From the NCBI GenBank assembly GCA_017483605.1, contig JAFUWG010000050.1:1-54531 (forward strand): a stretch of DNA of 54,531 bases, written 5' to 3'. Position numbers and translations under genes: made by a program. This document shows, in pieces, positions 34,158 through 43,637 of this stretch. Positions within the stretch are counted from its first letter, which is position 1. Every line of letters starts with the position of its first letter. The notes beneath the pieces are model-generated. The model did not search any database and was not told where the DNA came from. It was given only the letters and a program-made list of their open reading frames with translations. Source of the stretch: Bacteroidaceae bacterium. GTDB taxonomy: Bacteria; Bacteroidota; Bacteroidia; Bacteroidales; Bacteroidaceae.

Positions 34158-35993
34158 TCATTGAGCCGCAATGACAAGGACAAATCCGCCCCGTGGTTGG
34201 CAAGTGACGGTCGTTGGTACATCGGAGGTTCCCATTTTGCGGATGTTCCAAGGTTGCGCCTTGTCGGCGTTGTCCATAAAGACGATGGCAGGGGCAGCCT
34301 TCGTCAAAATGGTGCTCAGGGGAAGAGGGATGTCCTTCGCCTCATCCGTACCATTGATACCTGCCACATACCACGTTGTACCACGACGACGAGCCATCAC
34401 GACCGACTCTCCCGGATAGCCCGAAAGAAGACGGGTCTCGTCCCAGACGGAAGGTAAGTCTCCGAGGAACATCTGCACCTCTGCCGGCTGTGCGAGATAA
34501 CTCTCCGGACGGTCGGCAAGATGCTGGAGTCCACTTTCGTAGAGGACGGTCAATGCCAGTTCGTGGGCATGGGTGGTGATGTGGGGATGCTGCGAGTCGG
34601 AGAAAGCACAAGGGGTGTAATCCATCGGACCTATGACGTTGCGGGTGAAAGGCAGCGTGGCATTGTGACGGGCAGCACGCTCGGTGAAGGTAGGCACATT
34701 GTTGTACCACTCAGCACCATAGACACCCTCGGTGGAGAGCAGATTGGGATAAGTGCGTTGCCAACCACGAGGGATGGTCGCTCCGTGGAAGTTGACCAGC
34801 AAGTGATGACGGGCGGCACATTCGAGCAGTTCTTGACAATAATCCATGTTCATCTGATTGTCACCCGAGAAGAAGTCGATTTTCACACCAGCCACACCCA
34901 ACTTTTCGCACCACGCAAATTCGCGTTCACGGTCTTCGGGCTTGTTCAGACGGAACTTCGGACCTGGAGCACCATCTACCCAACCCACGGAAGAGTTGTA
35001 CCAGATGAGTGGCTTCACCTTTTGGGAGTTGGCACACTTCACGGCATCCTCAATGGTCTTGCCGTCCTTCATTTCGTCCCACTCAGCATCAATCAGCACG
35101 TATGGAAGGTGGAGCGTGACTGCCATATCCACATATTTCTTAATAATATTGTAGTCATTGGAGCCGTGGTTGTATGCCCAATATATCCAAGAGACCACAC
35201 CCGGCTGAATCCAACCCGTATCTTTCAGGCGGCATGGTTCCGACACATCGGTGACAAGTGTCGATGCCACCACATCTGCCAGCGAACCGACAATGACCAC
35301 ACGCCAAGGGGTGTGCCAGTCACCAGTGAGGGGCACCGTATTTTCATCGGGCGTGACACGGAAAAGGTCGCCCTCGCTGAACAAGCACGATGCACTTTGC
35401 CGACGCTCGATGTTCGCTTCGGTGATGAGGGCGAAGACATCGTCGGCCGGTTGGAGCAAAGACGGATAGCCCCATCGCCCTTTTTCCATGTTTATTGTGC
35501 TGAGAGGGAAGAAGCCTTCATAACCCTCTGACCACTGCTGCATCCATCGGCGTGTGCCATCGGGAATGCGATAAGTGGTTTGTTCTTGAGGGGCAGACAG
35601 ACCCGTCAGCCCTGTGAGTTCGTAGCGGAATGCCAAGCCGTCATTGTACAGCCGCACGACCAGTCGAGAACCATCGCTCAGCAGGGTTTGATACTCATTG
35701 GCTTCGTTCGTACAGTGCAGCCGTTTGCCTGCCAACATCGTGTAATCGTCCTTGACGGGGCGCACAAACGCCAGTTCTCCAATTGGCGTGGCTGACGATG
35801 CGCCCATGCCCAACTTCGGGATGTCCAACACGGTTTGTCCGCCACAAAAGAGGACAAAACCACCCTGCTTCTGTATCAGCGACAGCCGACCATTAGGCGA
35901 CTGCCATTTCCCTTTGCCATCGGTCGCGGCTTGGGCGTATGCCACCACTCCACACAGGAGGAGGCACAAAGTCATCATCAATGCTTTTCTCAT
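34158..35993 (-). CDS. GH97 glycosidase, retaining type (alpha-galactosidase-like)
   Basis: A 611-residue secreted enzyme (signal peptide 1-21, ending AYAQA). It has the N-terminal beta-sandwich, the TIM barrel and the C-terminal beta domain of GH97 (WIYWAYNHGSNDYNIIKKYV; IDAEWDE; NFHGATIPRGWQRTYPNLLS). In the inverting glucosidase SusB the residue after VKT is glycine; here the segment is VKIDFFSGDN with Asp373, matching the catalytic nucleophile of retaining GH97 alpha-galactosidases, and Glu422 (STEGVYG) is the probable acid/base. The retaining mechanism is therefore predicted. The ATG at 35993 begins the signal peptide. Confidence 0.86.
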   Translation of the reverse strand: MRKALMMTLCLLLCGVVAYAQAATDGKGKWQSPNGRLSLIQKQGGFVLFCGGQTVLDIPKLGMGASSATPIGELAFVRPVKDDYTMLAGKRLHCTNEANEYQTLLSDGSRLVVRLYNDGLAFRYELTGLTGLSAPQEQTTYRIPDGTRRWMQQWSEGYEGFFPLSTINMEKGRWGYPSLLQPADDVFALITEANIERRQSASCLFSEGDLFRVTPDENTVPLTGDWHTPWRVVIVGSLADVVASTLVTDVSEPCRLKDTGWIQPGVVSWIYWAYNHGSNDYNIIKKYVDMAVTLHLPYVLIDAEWDEMKDGKTIEDAVKCANSQKVKPLIWYNSSVGWVDGAPGPKFRLNKPEDREREFAWCEKLGVAGVKIDFFSGDNQMNMDYCQELLECAARHHLLVNFHGATIPRGWQRTYPNLLSTEGVYGAEWYNNVPTFTERAARHNATLPFTRNVIGPMDYTPCAFSDSQHPHITTHAHELALTVLYESGLQHLADRPESYLAQPAEVQMFLGDLPSVWDETRLLSGYPGESVVMARRRGTTWYVAGINGTDEAKDIPLPLSTILTKAAPAIVFMDNADKAQPWNIRKMGTSDVPTTVTCQPRGGFVLVIAAQ

Positions 35994-36124
35994 TGGTTTT
36001 TCAAAGAAATTTATTTCGTTGTGCAAAAGTACACAAAAAAAACGGGAACGAAGTAGGACAAAATTGACTTTGTGTGAGATAAAAGGGCTTCACCACGTTA
36101 AAAATGGTTAAACGCCCAAAAAGA

Positions 36125-36156
36125 TTTGGTGATGATAAGAGAAAGTTATACTTTTG
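36125..36156 (+). promoter_or_regulatory. Promoter of the ABC-GntR operon
   Basis: TTTG (36125-36128), 20 bases, TACTTTTG (36149-36156). The predicted transcription start falls inside the palindrome at 36158-36181. Confidence 0.7.
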
Positions 36157-36157
36157 T

Positions 36158-36181
36158 AGTGTCTTAAGAGACTAAGACACT
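36158..36181. promoter_or_regulatory. Candidate GntR operator
   Basis: Perfect 9-bp inverted repeat AGTGTCTTA / TAAGACACT around AGAGAC, just downstream of the -7 element and 16 bases before the start codon. The operon's third gene encodes a YtrA-type GntR repressor, so autoregulation by binding here is likely. Confidence 0.6.
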
Positions 36182-36197
36182 TAACCATAAGAAGATT

Positions 36198-37031
36198 ATG
36201 ATTCATATTCAAGAAGTTACATTCAGTTATGGAGACAAAAAACCGACGATTTTCGACAAGTTTAGTCTCCAGTTAGAGCAGAACAAGGTGTATGGGCTGC
36301 TCGGCGAGAACGGGACGGGGAAATCGACCCTGCTCTATCTGATGATGGGGTTGCTCCGTCCGAGCGAAGGACACATCATGGTGGATGGCACAGATGTGAG
36401 CAAGCGGCAACATGCGTCGTTGCGGCAGATGTACATCGTGCCAGAAGAGTTCGACCTGCCCGCCATGCGATTCTCTGAGTATGTGGATACGTATCGCCCT
36501 TTCTATGAGGATTTTAGCGACGAGATTCTCCGCAGGTGCATGGAGGAGTTCCATTTGCCGCTCGACGTGCAACTCAAGAGTCTTTCGATGGGCGACAAAA
36601 AGAAGGCGTTGATGAGTTTTGCCCTTGCCACCAATGTGCGTTACCTGCTGATGGACGAGCCGACGAACGGGCTGGATGTGCCGTCGAAGAAGCAATTCCG
36701 CAAGGTGATTGCCACCACCATGACGGAAGAGCGAACCCTGCTCATTGCCACCCACCAACTGCACGACGTAGATTCGCTGCTCGACCACGTGCTCATTCTG
36801 CAACGCTCGCATCTGCTGCTCAATGCGTCAGTCACGGAGATTTGCGAGAAATACACATTCGACGTGCGTCCTAACGACGACATGGACGAGAACGTGCTTT
36901 ACAGCGAACGCACTCCGCAAGGCAATGCCACGATGGCACTTCGCCAAGCAGAAGACGAGGAAACACCCCTCAACCTCGAACTGCTGTTCAATGCCATCAT
37001 TAGCCACCAAACAAAAAAAATTCATGAATAA
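36198..37031 (+). CDS. ABC transporter ATP-binding protein
   Basis: A 277-residue ABC ATPase. Walker A GLLGENGTGKSTLLYLMMG (about 34-52); Q-loop-like MYIVPEEFDLPAM; signature LKSLSMGDKKKALMSFALA; Walker B YLLMDEPTNGLD; switch His in LLIATHQLHD. The signature reads S-M-G-D-K in place of S-x-G-q-x, as in the YtrB/YhcG-like subgroup. It is the first gene of an operon with a membrane protein and a GntR-type regulator. The substrate is unknown. Confidence 0.9.
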   Translation: MIHIQEVTFSYGDKKPTIFDKFSLQLEQNKVYGLLGENGTGKSTLLYLMMGLLRPSEGHIMVDGTDVSKRQHASLRQMYIVPEEFDLPAMRFSEYVDTYRPFYEDFSDEILRRCMEEFHLPLDVQLKSLSMGDKKKALMSFALATNVRYLLMDEPTNGLDVPSKKQFRKVIATTMTEERTLLIATHQLHDVDSLLDHVLILQRSHLLLNASVTEICEKYTFDVRPNDDMDENVLYSERTPQGNATMALRQAEDEETPLNLELLFNAIISHQTKKIHE

Positions 37032-37110
37032 TTCGTGATTAATTCGTGACAATTTATGTTTAGAATAAAACACGAATTACCATCAATTAACCATGAATTT
37101 ATCATAAATT
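37023..37110. repeat. Low-complexity AATTCGTG/ATTAACC element
   Basis: ATGAATAATTCGTGATTAAT, then TCGTGACAATTTATG, then CACGAATTACCATCAATTAA. The two halves are partly complementary (AATTCGTG / CACGAATT) and form a weak hairpin in the gap between the ATPase and membrane genes. Confidence 0.55.
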
Positions 37111-37118
37111 TTATTCCT

Positions 37119-37964
37119 ATGCAAATGAAAAATAGTAGATTTATGGAAACCATATCACTCAAACGCATCGGGCTGCTCATGCGGTTCTACTGGAGAACAG
37201 AAAAGAAACGCTACCTGCGGCTGTTTCTCACCTTCCTCGCCATTTTCCTTGTGAAGACGGCAGTCATCGAATTCATCTTGATGCACATCAACGCTGATGT
37301 TTACAACCTCTCGCACTATACCCTCACCCAATGGATTTTCTTTGGAGGCATCGTCATCGTTCTCTCCTTCCTGTTCGATGCCGTTCACCACAAGCAACGA
37401 GCCATCGATGCACTCTGTCTGCCAGCCAACAACGCCGAGAAGTTCCTTTCACGGCTGATTTTAGGGTTGGTCGGCGTTCCACTTATTGTCCATGTGGCAC
37501 TTTTGGCAGCAACCACCGTGGTCGTTCTCTTCCTCGGCACGATGGACTCTCTGGCTGGCAATCAGCCCGATTGGGAAAGAATCTTCAGTTATTATTACGC
37601 CATGCCTTGGTTCTACGATGTCAGAAATGCTTTCCACGGCTTCGACACCATCTCTCATGTCGTTCAGCGCCTCTTCTGGGAAAACAAGTTCGAATTGGTG
37701 TTTTACACCTTCTTCATCTGGTTCGGCACCGCTTTCCGCCGTATGGGATGGGTGTATGCCTTCATCGCTTTCTTCGTGGTGGTGGCACTGTGCGTGTTCG
37801 CCTACGAAGTAGTGGGCATCAGAAACACCCATCTTCTTGTCTCGCACACCTCCATAAAGTCGCTCCTTTATTGCTTCCTTTTCCTCTCTATCCCCTTCAC
37901 CCTCCTCGCCTACCATTCCTTCTGCCGCTCTCAGATTGTCAACCACAAATTCTTCACCCTATGA
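37119..37964 (+). CDS. ABC transporter membrane protein
   Basis: A 281-residue hydrophobic protein with about six membrane segments (for example YLRLFLTFLAIFLVKTAVIE; WIFFGGIVIVLSFLF; VPLIVHVALLAATTVVVLFL; YAFIAFFVVVALCVFAYEVV; SLLYCFLFLSIPFTLLAY). It is the presumed permease of the adjacent ATPase. The start is uncertain: ATGs at 37119, 37125 and 37143 are all in frame, and the last gives METISLKRIG, which looks most like a natural N-terminus. Its TGA overlaps the ATG of the GntR gene. Confidence 0.8.
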   Translation: MQMKNSRFMETISLKRIGLLMRFYWRTEKKRYLRLFLTFLAIFLVKTAVIEFILMHINADVYNLSHYTLTQWIFFGGIVIVLSFLFDAVHHKQRAIDALCLPANNAEKFLSRLILGLVGVPLIVHVALLAATTVVVLFLGTMDSLAGNQPDWERIFSYYYAMPWFYDVRNAFHGFDTISHVVQRLFWENKFELVFYTFFIWFGTAFRRMGWVYAFIAFFVVVALCVFAYEVVGIRNTHLLVSHTSIKSLLYCFLFLSIPFTLLAYHSFCRSQIVNHKFFTL

Positions 37965-38317
37965 TTTACCAGAACGAAAAAGCCATCTACGTGAAGATTG
38001 CCGACCGGCTGTGCGACGACATCCTTTCGGGCAAATATCGGGAGGAGGAGCGTGTGCCGAGCATCCGCGAACTGGCTGCCGAGTATGAGGTGAACACCAA
38101 CACGGTGCTCCGCACGTTCGACATCCTGCAACGCGACGAAATCATCTACCAGAAACGGGGCATCGGTGTCTTTGTCTCTCATGGTGCCCAACGCCGCATC
38201 CGCCATGCACGGAAGAAGGAATTCGTCAATCACGAACTCCCCGAGTTCTTTCGTCGCCTTCGCCTCATGGGCATGACTATCGAAGACGTGGTGAAGGCTT
38301 GGGAAGAAAGTCAATAA
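37961..38317 (+). CDS. GntR-family (YtrA-type) repressor
   Basis: A 118-residue transcription factor with an N-terminal winged helix: AIYVKIADRLCDDILSGKYR, RVPSIRELAAEYEVNTNTVL, RTFDILQRDEIIYQKRGIGV. The short effector domain after about residue 75 is typical of the YtrA subgroup, which usually represses its own ABC transporter operon. Start ATG overlaps the stop of the membrane gene (ATGA). The perfect palindrome at 36158-36181 is its probable operator. Confidence 0.88.
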   Translation: MIYQNEKAIYVKIADRLCDDILSGKYREEERVPSIRELAAEYEVNTNTVLRTFDILQRDEIIYQKRGIGVFVSHGAQRRIRHARKKEFVNHELPEFFRRLRLMGMTIEDVVKAWEESQ

Positions 38318-38323
38318 CCCTCC

Positions 38324-38420
38324 GCTCGATACCCCAAAAGTGGTCTGAGTCACACCACCTCGGCGGTCTGAGTCACACCGCTTCGGTGGTCTGACTCAGA
38401 CCACTTTTGGGGTATCGAGC
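38324..38420. repeat. Triple-palindrome GTGGTCTGAGTCA element (copy 3)
   Basis: Three tandem units (38340-38404) are enclosed by a perfect 20-bp inverted repeat (GCTCGATACCCCAAAAGTGG and its complement). It sits exactly between the convergent gntR and GH115 genes, seven bases after one stop and six before the other, where a stable structure would act as a bidirectional terminator. Confidence 0.88.
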
Positions 38421-38426
38421 AGGGGG

Positions 38427-40637
38427 TTAGCGGGATATGCTGATGCGACGCAGATAAACTCCCTCGGTGAGGGCTTTGAAGGTGAGGGTGTGCAGCCCTC
38501 CTGCCCCTTGGGAGCGATTCTGAGGGGATGAAGAAAGAGGTAGCGTCATGCGGCGGAGGGCATAGTTGCGAAGCACATTCTGCTTCCACTCCTCGCTGCG
38601 GTCGTAAGTCTGATAGTCGAAAACTTGCGGTTCGCCGCCATCCACAGAGACCGAGAACGTAAGCCGGTCACCCACAACAGGATGGTTGGGAAGAAGACGT
38701 ATCTCGGCATCGACTTCACTTGCCGCCGACTCGAAAGTGAACGTCCGTTCCTCGCCCAATCGTACCGATAGCCATGTGTCGCTCTCGAAAAGAATAGTCT
38801 CAGGCTTCGCCTCGGGATAGATTAACGGTTCCTCCACCTTGCCGAACACGGCGAGTTTGCGAGGTGCCATGTCCATGATGCCCTTCCATTTGGGGTGTGA
38901 CATCCATACAGGACCACTATTATATATATGTGTAAGGGCGACAATACTGTCATACGCCTCCGCACTCCTTTCAGGCACCAGAAACTTGAAGTTCATCTGT
39001 GCAGCGGCTTGCACAGGATACTTGACCAACTGGAAGTAGGCATCCTTACGATGCTCCGGCACTTGCCCCTCCAAAGCCTCAACAGCATCGGACAGCCGCT
39101 GGTAGGCAACCACACGCTGGGCGACGTCCTCCCTCGACCAACCGTCAATAGGTCGGAACGTGTTCCAATACTGCCTGTCAGACTCTTCCACCCGTGTGCC
39201 ACCCATGTGCTCGGGCTTGCGGTCGAAGGCGAGGCAGTAATTTTCGGTCACGATGGAAGAAAGAGTATCAGCAAGAGTGTCGCCAAACTCACGTTCCAAG
39301 AAAAGCCTCAAGGCTGTTTGCTCATCGTACTTCTCCACGCCCTCCCAAGCCATATTGAGGAAATCTTCCACCTGATACTCGGCAGGCTTGATGTCACCCA
39401 CATTCAGAATCCACATCTGGCGGATGCCGAGACGATAGGCTTCGGTGAGTTGCTGACGCATCAGGTCAGGCAAGAAAGTGCCCAGCCACAGATAATCGTG
39501 AGGCCTTCCCCAATAGGAAATATGATAATAAAGTCCATTTCCGCCCCTTCGTGAACGCTCGATAGAATCGGGGAAATGGCGAATGTAACCATAATTATCG
39601 TCCGTCCACATCAGCGTCACATCAGCGGGCACTTTCAGCCCCGCATGATAGATGTCGAGCACCTCCTTGTAGGGTACAAACACCTGCGGAATCTGTGTCA
39701 CATCGGGGTTGACGTGGGCAGCCAACATGGCTCGTTGGTCGTCAATCACCTGCTGCAAGTAGTACAACTTTTCTTCTTTGGTCTTCACGCCCTGCATGGA
39801 ACCGTCGTGTACCCCTCTCATGCCGATGGTGTACACCATGTCCTGCCCTTTCACCTCGTCAAGTCGCTCTGCCCAGAACTTCTGCACGTTCTCCTTGTTG
39901 GTCACATAGTTGTAATCGCCAACGCCTCGCATCTTCCACTCTTTGGCTGGCGAAGTGCCCATCGGCTCGCAATGGCTGCCACCCACATAGATGCCATACT
40001 TGTGTGCCATCTCGCGGTTGCCCTCGATGGTGAAGAAGGGGGTGCTCACTTCGTGCATCGAAGGCCAATAATAATTGGCTCTCAGACGCAACATCAGTTG
40101 AAAAATGCGTTCGTTCGTTTCGGAACCGATGACTCCCCCACTCCACGGTAGGATGCCCCAATCCTCGTCGTTGATGAAGATGCCGCGGTAGGCAATGGCA
40201 GGACTCTGCTGAGACGTGAAACCTTGGGGCAGTCGAACGGCCGTCTCTCGGGTCGGCAAGCAATCAGCCCACCACTCCCAAGGCGACACACCCATCAGCC
40301 GCGACACCTCCAAGAGCCCATACGCCAAACCATGTGCATCGGCACCTCGGATGATGAGCCGACCTTTCTCCACATACAACCGAAAGCCCTCACGAGGCAG
40401 ACAATCGTCAAGCACCGCCACCACTTGCGCCTTTTTCTCTTTCTTCACCGGCACGATTTCCACGCCCAACACGGTTTCCATATCCCCTGCCAGCATCTGC
40501 AAGGCGGTGGAGGCAACAGGTTCGTTCACTGGCGGCATATAAACAGTCACTTTGGTTCCTGCTTTCAGCACAAAATCCTGTGCATCAGCCGCTAACGCCA
40601 CAAGGCACAAGGTGAAAATCAAACTAAATCTTCGCAT
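38427..40637 (-). CDS. GH115 alpha-glucuronidase
   Basis: A 736-residue secreted glycosidase (signal peptide about 1-19, ending AADAQ) of family 115, which removes (4-O-methyl-)glucuronic acid from xylan. The N-terminal beta domain is followed by the barrel with typical segments: AYRGIFINDEDWG, NYYWPSMHE, VYTIGMRGVHDGSM, LMWTDDNYGYIRHFP, YYHISYWGRPHDYLWLG, ILNVGDIKPAEY. Characterised GH115 enzymes often exceed 800 residues with a full C-terminal beta domain; here the C-terminal part is short. The divergent uxuA/uxuB genes process the released glucuronate. Confidence 0.9.
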   Translation of the reverse strand: MRRFSLIFTLCLVALAADAQDFVLKAGTKVTVYMPPVNEPVASTALQMLAGDMETVLGVEIVPVKKEKKAQVVAVLDDCLPREGFRLYVEKGRLIIRGADAHGLAYGLLEVSRLMGVSPWEWWADCLPTRETAVRLPQGFTSQQSPAIAYRGIFINDEDWGILPWSGGVIGSETNERIFQLMLRLRANYYWPSMHEVSTPFFTIEGNREMAHKYGIYVGGSHCEPMGTSPAKEWKMRGVGDYNYVTNKENVQKFWAERLDEVKGQDMVYTIGMRGVHDGSMQGVKTKEEKLYYLQQVIDDQRAMLAAHVNPDVTQIPQVFVPYKEVLDIYHAGLKVPADVTLMWTDDNYGYIRHFPDSIERSRRGGNGLYYHISYWGRPHDYLWLGTFLPDLMRQQLTEAYRLGIRQMWILNVGDIKPAEYQVEDFLNMAWEGVEKYDEQTALRLFLEREFGDTLADTLSSIVTENYCLAFDRKPEHMGGTRVEESDRQYWNTFRPIDGWSREDVAQRVVAYQRLSDAVEALEGQVPEHRKDAYFQLVKYPVQAAAQMNFKFLVPERSAEAYDSIVALTHIYNSGPVWMSHPKWKGIMDMAPRKLAVFGKVEEPLIYPEAKPETILFESDTWLSVRLGEERTFTFESAASEVDAEIRLLPNHPVVGDRLTFSVSVDGGEPQVFDYQTYDRSEEWKQNVLRNYALRRMTLPLSSSPQNRSQGAGGLHTLTFKALTEGVYLRRISISR

Positions 40638-40771
40638 ACGTTCTTCTTTTTCTGTTGCAAAAATACAAAATTTGGTACGACATCACACAAAAATGATACA
40701 GAAAAACAAGTTGCTTTGCCGTTTTTTGCCTACCTTTGCAACAAATTTACTCTAATAACCTAAAAACAACA

Positions 40772-42025
40772 ATGGAAAGAACATGGCGTTGGTTTGGCAA
40801 GAAAGATAAGATTACGCTTGCCCAACTGAAACAGATTGGCGTGGAGGGCATCGTGACCGCCCTGCACGACGTGCCTCTTGGCGAGGTGTGGACACGCGAG
40901 AAAATCCGTGACCTGCGTGAGTATATCGAAAGTTATGGAATGCGATGGAGCGTGGTGGAGAGTCTGCCCGTGGTGGAGACCATCAAGTATGGCGGTCCCG
41001 ACCGTGACCACCAGATCGAGGTGTACAAAGAATCGCTGCGCAACCTCTCGGCAGAAGGCATCCACTGCATCTGCTACAACTTCATGCCTGTACTCGACTG
41101 GGCACGCACCGACTTGCAGCACAACAACCCCAACGGTGCCACCAACCTCTACTTCAACTATGCAGAGTTTGCCTATTTCGACATCTACATCTTGAAGCGT
41201 GAAGGTGCCCGCGAGGAGTGGGCAAAGTTCCAGTTCCCTGCAGGTGTGGGCGAAGGACGTAACGTGTTGGCTGAGGCTGACGAACTCGCCAAGACGATGA
41301 CTCCCGAGAAAGACCATGCCCTGGTGGAGACCATCATCATCAAGACCCAAGGATTCGTGAGCGGCAACTTCAGCGAGAACGACGAGGCTCCCATCCAGAA
41401 GTTCCGTGAGTTTTTGGAACTGTACAAGGGCATTGACAAGGCTCAACTCCGTGCCAACATGAAGTACTTCCTCGAAGCCATCATGCCGACCTGCGAGGAG
41501 TATGGCATGAACATGTGCGTTCACCCCGACGACCCACCCATCGAAGTGCTCGGCTTGCCACGCATCGTGCGTACAGAGGAAGACATCGAGTGGTTCCTCA
41601 ATGCCGTGCCCAACAAGCACAATGGCCTCACCTTCTGTGCCGGTTCCCTCTCAGCAGGTGCCTACAACAACGTGGTGGATTTGGCAAAGAAGTATGCCTC
41701 TCGCACCCACTTCGTGCATCTGCGTTCCTGCCACATCTTCCCCAATGGCGACTTCACAGAAGCATCCCACCTGGGCGGACGTGCCGACCTCATCGAACTG
41801 TGCCGCATCTTCGAGAAAGAGAACCCGAATCTGCCCATGCGTGTTGACCACGGCATGACCTTCACCGACACCGAAGGTGGCGTTTTCGACGAGAGCAACC
41901 ACGGACACAATGCAGGTTACACCCTCCTCGGACGCATGTTCGCCATGGGACAGGTGCAGGGCATTCTGGCTACCGTAGATAGAGAGTTAGGCATCGAATA
42001 CAAACAACCCGGATTTTTCGATTAA
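40772..42025 (+). CDS. uxuA: Mannonate dehydratase
   Basis: A 417-residue UxuA-type enzyme that converts D-mannonate to 2-keto-3-deoxygluconate, a step of glucuronate degradation. N-terminal MERTWRWFGKKDKITLAQLK and GVEGIVTALHDVPLGEVWT match UxuA; metal and substrate residues lie in MNMCVHPDDPP, TFCAGSLSAGAYN, HLRSCHIFPNGDF, and DHGMTFTD. The ATG at 40772 follows AAAAACAACA; a TACCTTTG at 40731-40738 is the -7 element. It is divergent from the GH115 gene and followed after four bases by uxuB. Confidence 0.93.
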   Translation: MERTWRWFGKKDKITLAQLKQIGVEGIVTALHDVPLGEVWTREKIRDLREYIESYGMRWSVVESLPVVETIKYGGPDRDHQIEVYKESLRNLSAEGIHCICYNFMPVLDWARTDLQHNNPNGATNLYFNYAEFAYFDIYILKREGAREEWAKFQFPAGVGEGRNVLAEADELAKTMTPEKDHALVETIIIKTQGFVSGNFSENDEAPIQKFREFLELYKGIDKAQLRANMKYFLEAIMPTCEEYGMNMCVHPDDPPIEVLGLPRIVRTEEDIEWFLNAVPNKHNGLTFCAGSLSAGAYNNVVDLAKKYASRTHFVHLRSCHIFPNGDFTEASHLGGRADLIELCRIFEKENPNLPMRVDHGMTFTDTEGGVFDESNHGHNAGYTLLGRMFAMGQVQGILATVDRELGIEYKQPGFFD

Positions 42026-42029
42026 GGCA

Positions 42030-43616
42030 ATGAAACTGAATGACATAATGAGCGGCAACTTCAATGCCGCAGAATGGGAAGCCAAAGGTTATCAACTTCC
42101 CCTGTTTGACATCAAGGCAGTACGTGAAAAGACCGCCCAAGAGCCCACATGGGTACACTTCGGCGGTGGCAACATCTTCCGTGCCTTCCCTGCCGCCATC
42201 CTCAACGATGCCCTGAACACGGGCAAGTACGACCGTGGCGTCATCGTGGCAGAAACTTTTGACTTTGAGGTGGTGGACAAAGCATACGCACCCTACAACA
42301 ACCTCTCGTTGTGTGTCAACCTTTGCTCCGACGGCTCCATCGAGAAGAAGGTCATTGCTTCCGTTACAGAAGCCCTCAAAGCCGACTACCAATTCAGCGA
42401 CTGGCAGAGACTGGTCGAGATTTTCAAGACCCCTTCGCTCCAGATGATTTCCTTCACTATCACCGAGAAGGGTTACACCTACAACGAGGCAGACTTGGCA
42501 AGAGGCTTGAAGCCCGTCTTCGCCATGGGTAAGGTGTGTGCCCTGCTGCTCGAACGCTACAATGCAGGACAACTTCCACTCACCATCCAGAGCATGGACA
42601 ACTGCTCGCACAACGGCGACAAGGTGAAGGCTGGCGTGTTCGCCTATGCCGAAAAGTGGGTGAAGGACGGGCTCGTACCTGCTGGCTTCCTCGACTATCT
42701 GAAGGACGAAACGAAAATCACCTTCCCGTGGTCGATGATTGACAAAATCACCCCTCGTCCCCACGAGAAAGTGAAGGAACTGTTGGCATCCGACGGCTTC
42801 GAGGACAACAACTACATCGAGACAGAGAAGCACACCTTCACCGCCCCCTTCGTGAATGCCGAAGAGGTGCAGTACCTCGTCATCGAGGACAACTACACGA
42901 ACGGTCGTCCCCCACTCGACCTCGGCGGTGCCCTCTACACCACCCGCGAGACCGTGGATAAGGTGGAGACCATGAAGGTGACCACCTGCCTCAACCCACT
43001 CCACACCGCCATGTCCATCTACGGCTGTATGCTTGGCTACACGCTCATCTCCGCTGAAATGGCTGATGATGACCTCCGTGCCTTCATCCAGAAGATTGGT
43101 TACATGGAGGCAATGCCTGTGGTGACCGACCCTGGCGTGCTCAACCCTTACGAGTTCATCGGAGCCGTCATCAACCGCCGCTTGCCCAACCCCTTCATGC
43201 CCGATGCTCCACAGCGTATCGCCATGGACACCAGCCAGAAACTGCCCATCCGCTTCGGCGAGACCATCAAGAAGTATCTGGCACGTGGGCTCGACAAGAG
43301 CAACCTCGTCCTCATCCCACTCACGCTGGCTGGCTACGCCCGCTACCTGAAGGGCATCAAGGACGACGGCACACCATTCGACCCATCACCCGACCCGCTG
43401 CTCGCCGAGTTGCAAGCCATCGTGGCACCCCTCGAAGTGGGCAAGCCCAACCAGGACTACTCCTGCCTGAAGCAACTCTATAGCCGTGCCGACATCTTCG
43501 GTGTCAACCTCTACGACGCCTGTCTTGGTGAACAAATCGAAGGCATGGTGAAGGAACTCTATGCTGGCAATGGTGCCGTTCGCACTACGCTGCACAAGTA
43601 CGTTTCAGCCCGATAA
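42030..43616 (+). CDS. uxuB: Fructuronate reductase (UxuB / mannitol dehydrogenase family)
   Basis: A 528-residue long-chain dehydrogenase that reduces D-fructuronate to D-mannonate with NADH. The Rossmann segment is WVHFGGGNIFRAFPA (about 41-55). The C-terminal catalytic region has MKVTTCLNPLHTAMSIYG, where the Lys, Asn and His of the family's active site can be placed. It acts immediately before uxuA in the pathway. A strong bidirectional terminator follows. Confidence 0.9.
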   Translation: MKLNDIMSGNFNAAEWEAKGYQLPLFDIKAVREKTAQEPTWVHFGGGNIFRAFPAAILNDALNTGKYDRGVIVAETFDFEVVDKAYAPYNNLSLCVNLCSDGSIEKKVIASVTEALKADYQFSDWQRLVEIFKTPSLQMISFTITEKGYTYNEADLARGLKPVFAMGKVCALLLERYNAGQLPLTIQSMDNCSHNGDKVKAGVFAYAEKWVKDGLVPAGFLDYLKDETKITFPWSMIDKITPRPHEKVKELLASDGFEDNNYIETEKHTFTAPFVNAEEVQYLVIEDNYTNGRPPLDLGGALYTTRETVDKVETMKVTTCLNPLHTAMSIYGCMLGYTLISAEMADDDLRAFIQKIGYMEAMPVVTDPGVLNPYEFIGAVINRRLPNPFMPDAPQRIAMDTSQKLPIRFGETIKKYLARGLDKSNLVLIPLTLAGYARYLKGIKDDGTPFDPSPDPLLAELQAIVAPLEVGKPNQDYSCLKQLYSRADIFGVNLYDACLGEQIEGMVKELYAGNGAVRTTLHKYVSAR

Positions 43617-43637
43617 TAGATACGAAAAAGCATCAAG

